This document shows positions 9,301-18,747 of a stretch of 64,000 nt of DNA, in pieces; the first letter of the stretch is position 1, and every line of letters starts with the position of its first letter. The stretch comes from a bacterium (GTDB taxonomy: Bacteria; Zhuqueibacterota; QNDG01; JAFGCO01), in assembly GCA_016930535.1 (NCBI GenBank), contig JAFGGN010000074.1, positions 1-64,000 of the forward strand. The letters run 5' to 3'. The position numbers and the translations under genes were made by a program. The notes below the pieces were generated by a model, which saw only the letters and a program-made list of their open reading frames with translations, ran no database searches and was not told the DNA's origin.

Positions 9301-9660
9301 TTAAAAGCCTCTTATTATAACAAGAAATTCTAAAAAAGTCAATAGTTACACATAAAAATAAACGCATCGTAAAATGTGCATGACAGGTGAATATCCCTGT
9401 CTCTTTTGTGGATCCGTTGTGGATTGCCGGCCCTGTCCCGAATTTTCATTGCCCGTAAAGGCGTTTATACACATCTCGAACGGCTTTTATCCACATCCAG
9501 CCCACAATTCATCATGGATCTTTTGGGATCTATAAACACCGGGTTTTTTTAACGATGCGCCTGGCATCCGGTGTTGCTGCGCACATCATTCACAGGACTA
9601 CTACTACCATTTTTTATTCTTTTTAATACTCTTTCTTTATATTATGTCTTTCGTTTTTGT
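9301..9660. other. oriC: Candidate replication origin (DnaA-box cluster, DnaA-trio, AT-rich tract)
   Basis: This gene-free stretch holds an exact DnaA box TTATCCACA (9487-9495), the common variant TTATACACA (9465-9473) and weaker minus-strand boxes at 9407-9415 (TGTGGATCC) and 9418-9426 (TGTGGATTG), all within 90 bases. Further right, TCATTCACA (9586-9594, 7 of 9 matches) is followed after three bases by CTACTACTACCA (9598-9609), then by a strongly AT-rich tract to about 9660. The opposite strand of CTACTACTA reads 3'-GATGATGAT-5', the DnaA-trio arrangement known from Bacillus subtilis, in the right order and orientation (box, trio, AT-rich). An AT-rich segment also lies at 9310-9362. No dnaA is in the window, and the genes to the right run toward this site. 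The call is inference. Confidence 0.45.
9586..9609 (+). promoter_or_regulatory. Putative DnaA box plus DnaA-trio element
   Basis: TCATTCACA (9586-9594), then GGA, then the triplets CTA CTA CTA CCA. Spacing and polarity match the basal unwinding element described for bacterial origins, with the AT-rich tract starting directly after the last triplet. The box itself is two bases off consensus. Confidence 0.4.
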
Positions 9661-10889
9661 TTCCTGGCTGCCGGAAAAAGGATATTGTTCAGAATGAGCC
9701 GGTACCCCGGAGAATTCTTATGCAGGGACAACTCGGTCGGCGGATCTCCCACAAAATGCTGATAATCCTCCGGATCATGACCGCCCAGAAAAGTGAACGT
9801 TCCCTGACCGATATTTCCATGAATATACTTTACCTGATCAGATCCTTCTTTTTCAGCCATGATCACAATGGATTTCTTGATCAGATGTTTATGAAATCCG
9901 GTCGTCTGTCCCATAAAATTGTGTATCACCGATACATGATTCTGTGTCAGCATGCAGGGTACGGGATCGTATTTGGCCGAAAATTCAAATAAGGTAAAAT
10001 AATCCCGGGATGCATTCGGATCGACACGTTGATTCGGCGGCGTGATATCGATGTCCGAATATTCATAGATCATGGGATTGACAAAAAGAGAAAAATTCTC
10101 AAAAGCGAAACAGACATCGTAGTCCAGTTTATTCTGACAATCCGGATCCGGAGGATCGTGATCGAAAACAGAGTCGCAGATATCGGTGTCATGTGCGGAG
10201 AGTGCAATATCGTATGAATCCGTTGCGGAGCACATGGCAAAAAGAAAGCCGCCCTGCGTGACAAAATTGCGGATGGCCAGGACCACGCTCAATTTGAGTT
10301 TGGAAACTTTGTCGAATCCCAGCCGCTTTGCCTCTGATTCGTACAGCTCCTGCTGCTGAATATACCATGCTGCATTGTGATAACTTGCATAAAACTTGCC
10401 ATATTGGCCTGTAAAATCTTCATGATGTAAATGAAGCCAGTCATATTTTTGCAGCTCACCTTCGAGAACCCTGTCATCGAACAGGGTTTCATAGGGAATT
10501 TCGGAATATGTCAGTGCCAGTGTGACAGCATCGTCCCAGGGCTGTTTGTTCGGGGGCGTATATACGGCGATTTCAGGTGCCTTTTCCAGCAGAACAACTT
10601 CCATATTGTTCGATTCGATGGTCTGATAGACAGTGGTGATATCCGCACCTGATATATTATCGAAGGACACACCCCGTATACGGCACAGTCTCGAGATAAA
10701 AGGGTCGGAACGCATCTTGAAACTGCCGCCGCGGTAATTCAGCAGCCATTCAACCTGAATGCCTTTTTCAAGTACGGCATAGGCGATACCGTATGCTTTC
10801 AAATGATCCGTCTGGGTGAGATCCATCGGAATCAGGATGTTTTGTGCATGCAGACACCCTGAAAAAAGAAGGATAAAGAGTCTTTTCAT
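9642..10889 (-). CDS. Conserved exported protein often labelled 'asparagine synthetase B' in FCB-group genomes
   Basis: A 415-residue protein with a short signal peptide (MKRLFILLFSGCLHAQ) followed by NILIPMDLTQTDHLKAYGIAY and WLLNYRGGSF, segments I recall as conserved in FCB-group proteins carrying the misleading name asparagine synthetase B. I see no glutaminase N-terminal cysteine or ATP-pyrophosphatase motif, so that name should not be taken as function. The body contains FLFAMCSATDSYDIAL and FTFLGGHDPEDYQHFVGDPP, suggesting a glutamine-amidotransferase-like alpha/beta fold as in the nearby DUF4159 protein. Its ATG overlaps the TPR gene stop by four bases (ATGA). It is the last gene of the operon starting at the DUF456 gene. 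Probably periplasmic; function unknown. Confidence 0.8.
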   Translation of the reverse strand: MKRLFILLFSGCLHAQNILIPMDLTQTDHLKAYGIAYAVLEKGIQVEWLLNYRGGSFKMRSDPFISRLCRIRGVSFDNISGADITTVYQTIESNNMEVVLLEKAPEIAVYTPPNKQPWDDAVTLALTYSEIPYETLFDDRVLEGELQKYDWLHLHHEDFTGQYGKFYASYHNAAWYIQQQELYESEAKRLGFDKVSKLKLSVVLAIRNFVTQGGFLFAMCSATDSYDIALSAHDTDICDSVFDHDPPDPDCQNKLDYDVCFAFENFSLFVNPMIYEYSDIDITPPNQRVDPNASRDYFTLFEFSAKYDPVPCMLTQNHVSVIHNFMGQTTGFHKHLIKKSIVIMAEKEGSDQVKYIHGNIGQGTFTFLGGHDPEDYQHFVGDPPTELSLHKNSPGYRLILNNILFPAARKQKRKT

Positions 10890-12742
10890 GACCTGTCCTG
10901 TTCAAGAATACGAATACGGTTTCTTGCCTCGTCAGCAAACAGACTATGTGGATAATCTGTGAGTAACCGTTCATATTGATTTACAGCGGATTTTTTTTGT
11001 CCCATTTTTTCGTAAATAGTGCCACATCGTTCGATGGCCTGATCGGCAAGATAATGATGAGGAAATGTATCAGGAATTTTTTGAAAATGGTTCAGGGCCG
11101 CAGTATAACGGTTCATTGACAGGGTTGTGGATCCGATTCGGAAAGAAGCATCCGCCTGAATCGGCGCTGTCCATTTTCCTGCGGTCAGACTGTCCAGGAT
11201 TACCAGGGCCTGGTCAAATTTTCGCTGAAATATAAGAAAGTCCGCATGGGATATACGCTGAAGCTGAACAGGGTAGCGCTCCTGATGCTGTTTGATAAAA
11301 AAACGAAGACGCAATGCGTCGTTTACAAGGGGATGCTGAAAAGAATCCGAAAGCCATTTTCCTGCTGAAAGGGAATCGAGCCAGGTAAGGGCGTTCGAGA
11401 ATGAACCCTGAAAATACTGGGATTGCGCGAGAAGAAACAATGACTGCATCCGGTGGCCGGAGGAACGGCTTACAGGGTCAGAAACGTTTTTATTGAGAAG
11501 TATCGAAGCGGAATCACACTGATTTAATTTCAAATAGCAGGAGGCGAGTTCCAGCTCGGCTGTACCGTGTTCGGAACTTCCCTGGTATTGGCGAATCAGA
11601 TATTGAAAGGTTTGCACGGCACCGCGAACGTCAAACAGAGCGTCCCTTTGTATCAGCCCCTTGCGCAGCAGGGCGGATGCGGAAAAACCACGATCCGGGT
11701 ACTCATCCGCAATCTGCTGATACAGCGAGACGGCCTTTTCAGGATTTTCTTCGGCTTCATAACATTTAGCCAGCCCGATCAGCACCTGATTGCGATGTTG
11801 AAACCGTGGATAACTTGTGAGTATCTCAAGATAAGCCGTTTTGGCCTCTTGCACAGCACCTTGTGTAAATACGGTTTCCGCAAACGAAAAAAGCGCGTTT
11901 CCCCGGTTTTCCTTGGCGGGTCTTTTTTCAAGGGCAAGTATCATTTTCAGGGCCTTGTCGTAAAGACCATGATGTTCATAAACAGCTGTCAGCAACTGAT
12001 ACAGGAACAGCGCATCCGGATTCTTTTCGACTGCATCGAGAATGGGTTCCTCGAGCTGTGTGAGCACCCGGCTTGAAACAGGAAAACGCAGATAGACGCT
12101 TTTTACATAGTGCAGCTGGTTCCGGTTCCGATTCAAATAAAGAACCAGTTCTCTGCTGGCATCCCTGAAATTAAGCTGTGCCGCGTAAAGCTGGGCAAGA
12201 TTGACCGCATAAAGCGTGTTGTTGCGCAGATTCTTCCGGGCCAGCAGGTAGACGTCCGCCGCCTTGTCGTACAGACGTTCATCCGTCATCACGTCGGCGA
12301 TCAACGGATAGATTCCGGCATCGAATTCATGACGCTTCAGCAGAGTATACCACCGGTCCAAAGCATCCTTTTCATTGCCCGTCAGGAATATGACATGGGC
12401 CAGATCCACCTCAAGGGACACTCGGCCGGGGTTGCGTCGAATCTCATTTTCGAGCAGATTTCTGGCATCGTCGAATGCGAACGTCCGGATGTAAAGGGAT
12501 TTCAATCGGTCGATAATCAGGGGATGATCCGGATTATCGAGAAGCATGGATTCATAAAGCTGCCTTGCCTGCTTCCAGTGTCCGGCCGTTTCGTACTCGG
12601 TACCCAGCCGTAACAGCTGTCCGATATCCTGGGCGCCGGAGGATACGGCCGGCAGAAGGGATATCATGAGCAGACCGAATATGAACATGTGATGAACGGA
12701 ACGTTCAGTCAGAAGCGATGTTATTTTTTGACGCATGATCAT
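10886..12742 (-). CDS. Exported tetratricopeptide-repeat protein
   Basis: A 618-residue protein with an N-terminal signal/anchor helix (about residues 17-35) and TPR-like helical repeats through the rest: for example GTEYETAGHWKQARQLYESM, VLIGLAKCYEAEENPEKAVS and a C-terminal YEKMGQKKSAVNQYERLLTD. No catalytic motif is visible, so it is most likely a periplasmic scaffold or partner. It overlaps its upstream neighbour (DUF4175) by four bases and its downstream neighbour by four bases, so the three are surely co-translated. Such TPR proteins commonly accompany DUF4175/DUF4159 genes in aerotolerance/envelope-type operons; the exact job is unknown. Confidence 0.88.
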   Translation of the reverse strand: MIMRQKITSLLTERSVHHMFIFGLLMISLLPAVSSGAQDIGQLLRLGTEYETAGHWKQARQLYESMLLDNPDHPLIIDRLKSLYIRTFAFDDARNLLENEIRRNPGRVSLEVDLAHVIFLTGNEKDALDRWYTLLKRHEFDAGIYPLIADVMTDERLYDKAADVYLLARKNLRNNTLYAVNLAQLYAAQLNFRDASRELVLYLNRNRNQLHYVKSVYLRFPVSSRVLTQLEEPILDAVEKNPDALFLYQLLTAVYEHHGLYDKALKMILALEKRPAKENRGNALFSFAETVFTQGAVQEAKTAYLEILTSYPRFQHRNQVLIGLAKCYEAEENPEKAVSLYQQIADEYPDRGFSASALLRKGLIQRDALFDVRGAVQTFQYLIRQYQGSSEHGTAELELASCYLKLNQCDSASILLNKNVSDPVSRSSGHRMQSLFLLAQSQYFQGSFSNALTWLDSLSAGKWLSDSFQHPLVNDALRLRFFIKQHQERYPVQLQRISHADFLIFQRKFDQALVILDSLTAGKWTAPIQADASFRIGSTTLSMNRYTAALNHFQKIPDTFPHHYLADQAIERCGTIYEKMGQKKSAVNQYERLLTDYPHSLFADEARNRIRILEQDRS

Positions 12743-15700
12743 TCGGTCTCCGGAGACGCTGCGCCGTCCTCTTCCATCTGTTGGATCAGCGATTGAAAAT
12801 ACTGGCGTATCAGGGCCTGATAATCCCTCGAATAACCGGCCTCATTCAGGCGCAGCAGTTCCCTGAGAAGCTGTTCCTTCATATCCGGATTTCCGGACGG
12901 TGAGATCCCTGCAGGTCCTCTCCTGACAATATCCCTGCCGGATATAGCCTCCCTCATCCTGCTGAAGTCTCGTTCGTGTACGGACCGCTGCGCGTCAAGC
13001 AATCTTGACAGGATCTGCTCCTGGCGCTCGAGTGTTTTGGACGAGGGATTTTCATTGAGTTCCTGAACCGCCTTTTCCATTTCCCGGATCAGCTCCCCGA
13101 GGCGTCCGGCCACCTCAGCCCGTTCACCGTATTCATTCAGCAGTTTTTCGATATGTTTCTGTATGGCCCGCTGTTCGGATGCAAGCCTGGAAAGCGCGGC
13201 CTGCTGCTGCAGGCTGAGCTGACCCTGGCCGAGCATGTCGGCAAGTTTTCTGTTCAGGGCCATCTGCTGCTCACTCATATCACCAAGCTGGGACATCAGC
13301 TGCTCAAGACCGGATCCGCCCATTCCGCCCTGCATGTTTCCAAGCATGTCCTGAAGCAGTGCAGAGGTTTCGTTCAGCGCGCCCATGGCCGAAGCTTGTT
13401 TTCTGAATGGCGATTCCCCCTGCTGAATCATCTGTGCGGCCTGTTCCATGCCTGACCGGGCACTGCCCAGGGCCTGACCGATTTGCGGTGACATCTGCAT
13501 CATCTGCATCGAGGCCTTGTAAAGGGAATCTGAAATCTGCCGGACACCCTGCATCATCGCGGCCTGACGCTGGGCGGATTCGGAGGATCCCATTGTGCCC
13601 CGCTGCATCTGCTGCATCAATGATTCCTGTGACTGGGAAAGCTGAAGCGTCTGAAATGCAGCCCTCTCGAGTGCCTGCCTTGCCTTTTGATCCTGTCTGG
13701 ACTGCATGGACTCTTTCATGCGCTGCAATCCTTCGGACATGCCCGAAAGATTCTGTGAGATCTGCATGCCCATCATGGCGGAGGATTGGGTCCGATCTGC
13801 GGACAGGCTGTCGCTCATTTGGGACATTTGTCCGGAAACGGGAGATTGATTCAGAGAATCCATCAGCGCCTGCATTTCCTGAACAGGCATATCGGTCTCC
13901 TGCTGCATGCTTTCAGCCAGGCTTTCCATGGATTGCTCATAACCTCCGGCTTCCTGACTCAGTTCCCGTTCCTTTTCTGCCAGCGGATCGGATGCCCCTT
14001 GTTTCAACAGCGAATCGTTCACGGACCGTTGTTCGCGGGCCAGATTTTCTACGCGATGTATCATTTCATCGATTTTCTGTTCCATCTGGATTTTTTTAAG
14101 AAGAGCGATGGTTCTTTCCAGGGATTTCATCAGCATGTCCTGGTTGATCTCCATGTCTTCAACAGCACGGCGCATGGCCTCGTCGTCCATATTTTCCATG
14201 GAGGCCTGCAGTTTTTTCATGGCTTCCTGAAGCTCCGGCGTGGCCATCTCCTGGAATATATTCTGAAGTTCTTCGTATTTTTCAAGCACATCGCCGGATA
14301 TCATATCATGATTCTTCAGACGCTCCGTCATATCATCGATTTGATCGATGAGTGAATCCATCTGTTTTTCGAGCTGCATCTGGTTTTCGAGGAGCTCCCG
14401 GACCTGGCGTTTTTCCTCCCAGTGTATTTCGCGTTCGGCCTTCAGGTCTTCTGACAGCTCATTGAGTTTTTGCTCCAGATCGGAACCCTGGCGGGCCATA
14501 CTCTCCAGGGACTGTGCCTGATCGTTCTGCATCTGATTGACATCTTCGAATATTTCGAGCAGGGATGGAAACCGGGCCGTATAGGAATCGCTTCGACCCC
14601 GCTTGGGACCGGATATCATGTCATTGTCCCAGACTTCAAAAAAATAACCGATCACATCCTTGGGCATCAGGCCGATTCCATCCAGGTTCCATGCATGAGC
14701 GAGCGTAAAAAAGCGTTCATGCTCAGGTCTGTCCGCCAGAGGAACGAACACGGTATCCGCCGGACCTTCCGCTTCCCGGCCGCCGTGTTCGATCCAATAG
14801 GCCAGACGGGTATCTGAAAAACCGAAATCATCCTCGGCTTCGAGAACCAGGTTCAGCAGCATCTGATCATCCAGATCCACGTTTTTACCCGGCACCGTGA
14901 TCCTTGCCACAGGCGAAAGGTCCGGCCGGATGCGGATGGCGTATTGAATCGGATTACTATTTTTCAGTCCCTGCGTGTCTTCTATGGCGATCCGGTACTG
15001 ATCCGTGCGGTGCACCGTAAAGACCAGACGGCCGTGATTATTCTGAACCGTGAAAGGTTTCCGGTTTCCGGATTCGAATTGAAGGACGGCCCGGCGCAGC
15101 TCCTGATCCGCCTTGATGGATATATGGGCCAGGGTGCCGCGCACGGATTCGATATGTCCGGTATTCGGTTCCAGGACCTGGTCGGGCAATCCGGTATAGG
15201 CAGGCGGATTCAGTTTAACCTGAAGACTGCGTACCGTCGGATATCGCTGAATGTCCACCTGAAACCAATCAGAATCATATTGATCCGCACGGATACGGTA
15301 CCGGAATGACGACTTCACAGGTGCGATTTCGGCCGTGTAAGGCGGATCCAGTTGAATTCTGCGGGAGCCGTTGTCCGGTTTGCCGATAATGAGCTGGACG
15401 CTTTCCGGAGTATCGCCGAAGAAACGCACGGATATGGTCAGGCTGTCACCCTGGGTGAGCTGTATGGAGCCGGGTTCGATGATCCATTGAAACGGTCTGG
15501 GTCTTTCAAAAGCCACGGATGGATGCGATAACCTGATCAGGGCGGACTGGACCGGATGTCCGGTCAAAATCAGTGTCATGGCCGTGACCAGAAGAAAAAG
15601 GAAAAGCCGTACGGAAGGGACCAGAGAAAAGGACCGGACGGCGGCCGTATAATCCAGATTCTGCGTCTCATGATCGACCAGCGCAAATGCGGATTCTGCA

Positions 15701-16086
15701 AGACGCGCGGAGGTTCCGTCCGCCGTGTTTTCCGCATGCCCCATGATCTGCAGGGCGTTCAGCAGGCGGTCCCGGATGTGCGGAAAATGGCGGCCGATTT
15801 TCAGCGCCATGACATCATCTTCGGGATCGGTCTTGCGGAAAAATGAAAAAACGGGATTGAGAACACCCCAGAAACATAATGGAAGGCCCAATGCCGTGAA
15901 TACAATCACCAGACCCGTACGAACGGCCGGGGAGAAATACAACAGGGTTTCGAGCAGGAGGATGCACAGAAAAAGGATGTTCATGATGGACAGGACCGCC
16001 GTTGCACGGAATACAAGGGTGCGGCCCTTGAGGACCAGTCGCGCCCGATGAATACGCCGGTATTGAGAATGCATGACTGACATCAT
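12739..16086 (-). CDS. DUF4175 family membrane protein with long coiled coil
   Basis: An 1115-residue protein. Two N-terminal helices (about 26-50 and 55-75) and one near 160-180 anchor it; a beta-sandwich periplasmic region follows (about 200-470, with SIQLTQGDSLTISVRFFGD). From about residue 500 onward it is dominated by Gln/Met/Glu-rich coiled coil (for example LMQQMQRGTMGSSESAQRQ) to about 1000. This architecture is that of the DUF4175 family found in FCB bacteria next to DUF4159 and DUF58/MoxR genes. No enzyme motif is seen. It starts about 60 bases after the DUF4159 gene and overlaps the TPR gene. I infer an envelope-associated scaffold. Confidence 0.85.
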   Translation of the reverse strand: MMSVMHSQYRRIHRARLVLKGRTLVFRATAVLSIMNILFLCILLLETLLYFSPAVRTGLVIVFTALGLPLCFWGVLNPVFSFFRKTDPEDDVMALKIGRHFPHIRDRLLNALQIMGHAENTADGTSARLAESAFALVDHETQNLDYTAAVRSFSLVPSVRLFLFLLVTAMTLILTGHPVQSALIRLSHPSVAFERPRPFQWIIEPGSIQLTQGDSLTISVRFFGDTPESVQLIIGKPDNGSRRIQLDPPYTAEIAPVKSSFRYRIRADQYDSDWFQVDIQRYPTVRSLQVKLNPPAYTGLPDQVLEPNTGHIESVRGTLAHISIKADQELRRAVLQFESGNRKPFTVQNNHGRLVFTVHRTDQYRIAIEDTQGLKNSNPIQYAIRIRPDLSPVARITVPGKNVDLDDQMLLNLVLEAEDDFGFSDTRLAYWIEHGGREAEGPADTVFVPLADRPEHERFFTLAHAWNLDGIGLMPKDVIGYFFEVWDNDMISGPKRGRSDSYTARFPSLLEIFEDVNQMQNDQAQSLESMARQGSDLEQKLNELSEDLKAEREIHWEEKRQVRELLENQMQLEKQMDSLIDQIDDMTERLKNHDMISGDVLEKYEELQNIFQEMATPELQEAMKKLQASMENMDDEAMRRAVEDMEINQDMLMKSLERTIALLKKIQMEQKIDEMIHRVENLAREQRSVNDSLLKQGASDPLAEKERELSQEAGGYEQSMESLAESMQQETDMPVQEMQALMDSLNQSPVSGQMSQMSDSLSADRTQSSAMMGMQISQNLSGMSEGLQRMKESMQSRQDQKARQALERAAFQTLQLSQSQESLMQQMQRGTMGSSESAQRQAAMMQGVRQISDSLYKASMQMMQMSPQIGQALGSARSGMEQAAQMIQQGESPFRKQASAMGALNETSALLQDMLGNMQGGMGGSGLEQLMSQLGDMSEQQMALNRKLADMLGQGQLSLQQQAALSRLASEQRAIQKHIEKLLNEYGERAEVAGRLGELIREMEKAVQELNENPSSKTLERQEQILSRLLDAQRSVHERDFSRMREAISGRDIVRRGPAGISPSGNPDMKEQLLRELLRLNEAGYSRDYQALIRQYFQSLIQQMEEDGAASPETE

Positions 16087-16146
16087 ATGTCCGGCCTTTG
16101 TAAACGAATGATGGTCATTGTCCGGTGACGGTTCATCCGGTCCGGA

Positions 16147-16821
16147 TCAATGCATGAGTGCCCAGAGAATGATGTTGGTTCCCATTCTGAGGGCAGCTTC
16201 GCGCTTTTCCGTCGGATCCTCATGAACCTGCGGATCTGCCCAGCCGTCGGAGATATTCGTTTCAAATGTATAAAAAACGACGAGCCTGTCTCTGCTGTCG
16301 TACAGTCCGAAACCGCGCGGCGGTTTGTCGTCATGTTCATGGATCTTGGGCAAACCGTTATGAAAAGAAAAGGGAATTTTATAGATACCGTGACTGAAAG
16401 GCAATTCGTTCAGCTCGCGCTCGGGAAATACCTTTTTCATGGCCTTTCGAAAATCCGCATCCAGCCCGTAATCATCGTCCACATACAAAAAACCGCCGTT
16501 TAAGAGATAGGTCCTCAGGCGCTCCGCCTCGAAATCGGAGAGCAACCACTGCCCGTGTCCTGTCAGAAAAAGTACCGGGTAGCTGAACAGGGACTCATCG
16601 GTCAGTGAAATGCGGGCCTCCCGTTCCGCGATATCGGTCAGCGTATGTTCGCGAATGAATCGTGCCAGATTGGGGATGGCAGACGGATCATTGTACCAGT
16701 CACCGCCGCCCCGGTATTTGACACGTGCGATAATCAGGCCGGAATAGACGGATTCCTGGCACAAAACCGATGTCTCAAACAGAACAAACAGAATCAGGAA
16801 CAACGCGATACGCGTCCGCAT
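16147..16821 (-). CDS. DUF4159 family exported protein
   Basis: A 224-residue protein with a signal peptide (MRTRIALFLILFVLFETSVLCQ). The body has the DUF4159 features ARVKYRGGGDWYNDPSAIPN, PVLFLTGHGQW, YLLNGGFLYVDDDYG and a C-terminal ALRMGTNIILWALMH. The fold is thought to be glutamine-amidotransferase-like, but the catalytic nucleophile is replaced, so it is probably not an amidotransferase. I chose ATG 16821 because GGAGG lies four bases upstream; an ATG at 16848 would add nine residues before the signal peptide. It follows the DUF456 gene by 38 bases and precedes DUF4175. Confidence 0.88.
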   Translation of the reverse strand: MRTRIALFLILFVLFETSVLCQESVYSGLIIARVKYRGGGDWYNDPSAIPNLARFIREHTLTDIAEREARISLTDESLFSYPVLFLTGHGQWLLSDFEAERLRTYLLNGGFLYVDDDYGLDADFRKAMKKVFPERELNELPFSHGIYKIPFSFHNGLPKIHEHDDKPPRGFGLYDSRDRLVVFYTFETNISDGWADPQVHEDPTEKREAALRMGTNIILWALMH

Positions 16822-16859
16822 ATGGCCTCCGACCGGCGGGTTTTCCATGGTTCCGGATT

Positions 16860-17363
16860 TCAGATCAGCCTGTTGCCGATCAATACAAGCATGATCACTG
16901 CCACCATGATTTTCGTGATTTTGCTGCCAAGGGCTCCCAGAAAAGCGCCGGCTCCGACACGAAACGCATGTCCGGTTCTTCGCCTGTGCACAAATTCAAA
17001 CGACGCGGCGCCCAGAAAAGATCCTAGAAATCCGCCGACGAGCGTTCCGAGAATCGGCCACACAGGTGTGGCCAGCACGGCACCGATGAGTCCGCCCATA
17101 AAGGCGCCGGCCATGCCCCACTTCGATCCTCCGAATTTTTTAGCAAGAATTGCGCCCATAAGTGATTCCAGCAGTTCCATACCCACGGCCATGGATAAAA
17201 GCACAAGGATAAATCCCATGGATATTTCAGCAAATCCGGTGATCAGCCCGTAAACGAAGGCGGCCAGCACGATGAGAAATGTGCCGGCCAATCCGAAGGG
17301 GATCAGGCCGACTCCGATGACCAGGATGATCCAGAAGAAGATTGAACCGATGGTTCCCCACAT
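16860..17363 (-). CDS. DUF456 family membrane protein
   Basis: A 167-residue protein that is almost entirely hydrophobic with glycine-rich helices (GLIPFGLAGTFLIVLAAFVYG, GMAGAFMGGLIGAVLATPV, GTLVGGFLGSFLGAASFEF). This glycine-zipper pattern and length are typical of DUF456. The family has no assigned function; some members are proposed to be small-solute or glycine-zipper pore-like proteins. First gene of the DUF4159-DUF4175 operon; its promoter must lie in the short gap before the surA-like terminator or be read-through. Confidence 0.85.
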   Translation of the reverse strand: MWGTIGSIFFWIILVIGVGLIPFGLAGTFLIVLAAFVYGLITGFAEISMGFILVLLSMAVGMELLESLMGAILAKKFGGSKWGMAGAFMGGLIGAVLATPVWPILGTLVGGFLGSFLGAASFEFVHRRRTGHAFRVGAGAFLGALGSKITKIMVAVIMLVLIGNRLI

Positions 17364-17394
17364 GAGATTTGCCTGCCAATTCAGTGACGGCGGA

Positions 17395-17430
17395 AATAAA
17401 AAGAAAGCCCCGGAGTATTCACCGGGGCTT
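17395..17430 (-). terminator. Rho-independent terminator after the SurA-like gene
   Basis: On the minus strand AAGCCCCGG (17430-17422) pairs with CCGGGGCTT (17413-17405) around an eight-base loop and is followed by TCTTTTTATTT. It lies 19 bases after the SurA-like stop and separates the chaperone block from the DUF456 operon. Confidence 0.9.
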
Positions 17431-17448
17431 GATAAGGTCAGTCGTTGA

Positions 17449-18738
17449 CTATAACAGATCCTCTTTAATTTCTATATACAGCCCCTTCTTCAGCTCTTCG
17501 ACCCAATCCGCAAGCACACGCTGCTGTTTCATGTTGAGGGTCATGTTTTTTATATCCTCGTAATCGTCCGTAAGATTCAGTTTGCGTGCGGGACGTTTTT
17601 CTTCCATTTTGACCAAATGGAATCCAAAGGGGGTTTTGAAGGGCTCGCTGATCTCACCGGCTTTAAGCGAATAGGCCAGGTTTCGGAACTGTTCGATTTG
17701 GAGCATCTCAACAGGCAGCCAGCCCAGATCCCCGCCGGTTTCCCGGGTGGTTTCATCCTCGGAATACTGCCGGGCCATATCCTCGAAAGAAGCGCCGTTT
17801 TCGATGTCACGGCGAATGGATTCCATTTTCTCTGTGATGCGCGATTCATCGGTGTCGGAGGTCTCGAGACGGATCAGAATATGGCGCACATTGACTTCAT
17901 CATCCCGCTTATCGACAAGCTGAATGAGATGAAAACCGACCGGTGTTTCCACAATATCCGAGACCTCGCCCTTTTCCAGCAGAAATGCGGCATCCTCGAA
18001 TTCCTGATACAGCATGCCGCGTCCTACAAATCCGAGATTGCCGCCGCGGCCTGACGTTCCCGGATCCTGGGAATATGTCTTGGCCAGGGATTCAAAATCT
18101 TCGCCGGCTTTCAGTTTTTTCTGAATTTCCTGGACGAGCGCAAGGGCCGATGTTCTGGTGTCGTCACTGGCCCTGATGGTCATCAGAATGTGCCGCATAT
18201 GCACCATGGGTTTTCGCTCGGGAAGGCTGTCCTGCATCTGATGGTAGAATTCTTCGACGTCATGACGCGATACGGTCAGGGTCTGCAGCTTCTCTGCCCG
18301 GACCTTCTGAACAATCAGTTGTTTGCGCACTTCTTCCCTGTAGTCCCGCTTTATTCTCTGAATGGACATACCGAACTGTGCTTCCACTTTTTTTTCAGAT
18401 CCCAGCTGCCTGACAAACTCCTGAATTTTATTATCGAGCTCCATATCCACCTGCTGATCTTCAACCGTGATCGTATCTTCTTTGGCTTTGTCGAGCAGCA
18501 CCCGCTCAGAAATCAGATTGTCCAGAATATCTTTCTGAAGCGCGTCTATTTCTGCGGACTGGGTCTTCGGATTCAGTCCCATTTGTATGGCAAATCCCTG
18601 TGTGGTCTGAATGAGTTCGGAATACAGGATGATTTCATCGCCGACAATGGCGACAATGCCGTCGATAAAGTCTTCTGCAAATAATGAGGACCAGAGAAGG
18701 CAGCCGGCGATAAACCGGAAATATTTTTGATAACGCAC
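17449..18738 (-). CDS. Periplasmic peptidyl-prolyl isomerase, SurA-like
   Basis: A 429-residue protein with signal peptide (to about residue 21), an N-terminal SurA chaperone domain (DFIDGIVAIVGDEIILYSEL, residues 22-170) and two tandem parvulin domains (about 178-275 and 283-380), each with the HILMTIR/HILIRLE start strand and the GGNLGFVGRG/GGDLGWLPVE loop. The domain order SurA_N - parvulin - parvulin matches E. coli SurA, which escorts outer-membrane barrel proteins to the BAM complex. It is the third of three parvulin genes read from the mfd side and ends at a terminator. High demand for such chaperones fits the giant SprA barrel and other barrels in the window. Confidence 0.9.
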   Translation of the reverse strand: MRYQKYFRFIAGCLLWSSLFAEDFIDGIVAIVGDEIILYSELIQTTQGFAIQMGLNPKTQSAEIDALQKDILDNLISERVLLDKAKEDTITVEDQQVDMELDNKIQEFVRQLGSEKKVEAQFGMSIQRIKRDYREEVRKQLIVQKVRAEKLQTLTVSRHDVEEFYHQMQDSLPERKPMVHMRHILMTIRASDDTRTSALALVQEIQKKLKAGEDFESLAKTYSQDPGTSGRGGNLGFVGRGMLYQEFEDAAFLLEKGEVSDIVETPVGFHLIQLVDKRDDEVNVRHILIRLETSDTDESRITEKMESIRRDIENGASFEDMARQYSEDETTRETGGDLGWLPVEMLQIEQFRNLAYSLKAGEISEPFKTPFGFHLVKMEEKRPARKLNLTDDYEDIKNMTLNMKQQRVLADWVEELKKGLYIEIKEDLL

Positions 18739-18747
18739 AAGATCTCC

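Noticed and set aside
10947..10955. Exact DnaA box (TGTGGATAA) in the TPR gene
   Set aside because: Isolated and inside a coding region; one exact match is expected by chance in about half of such windows.
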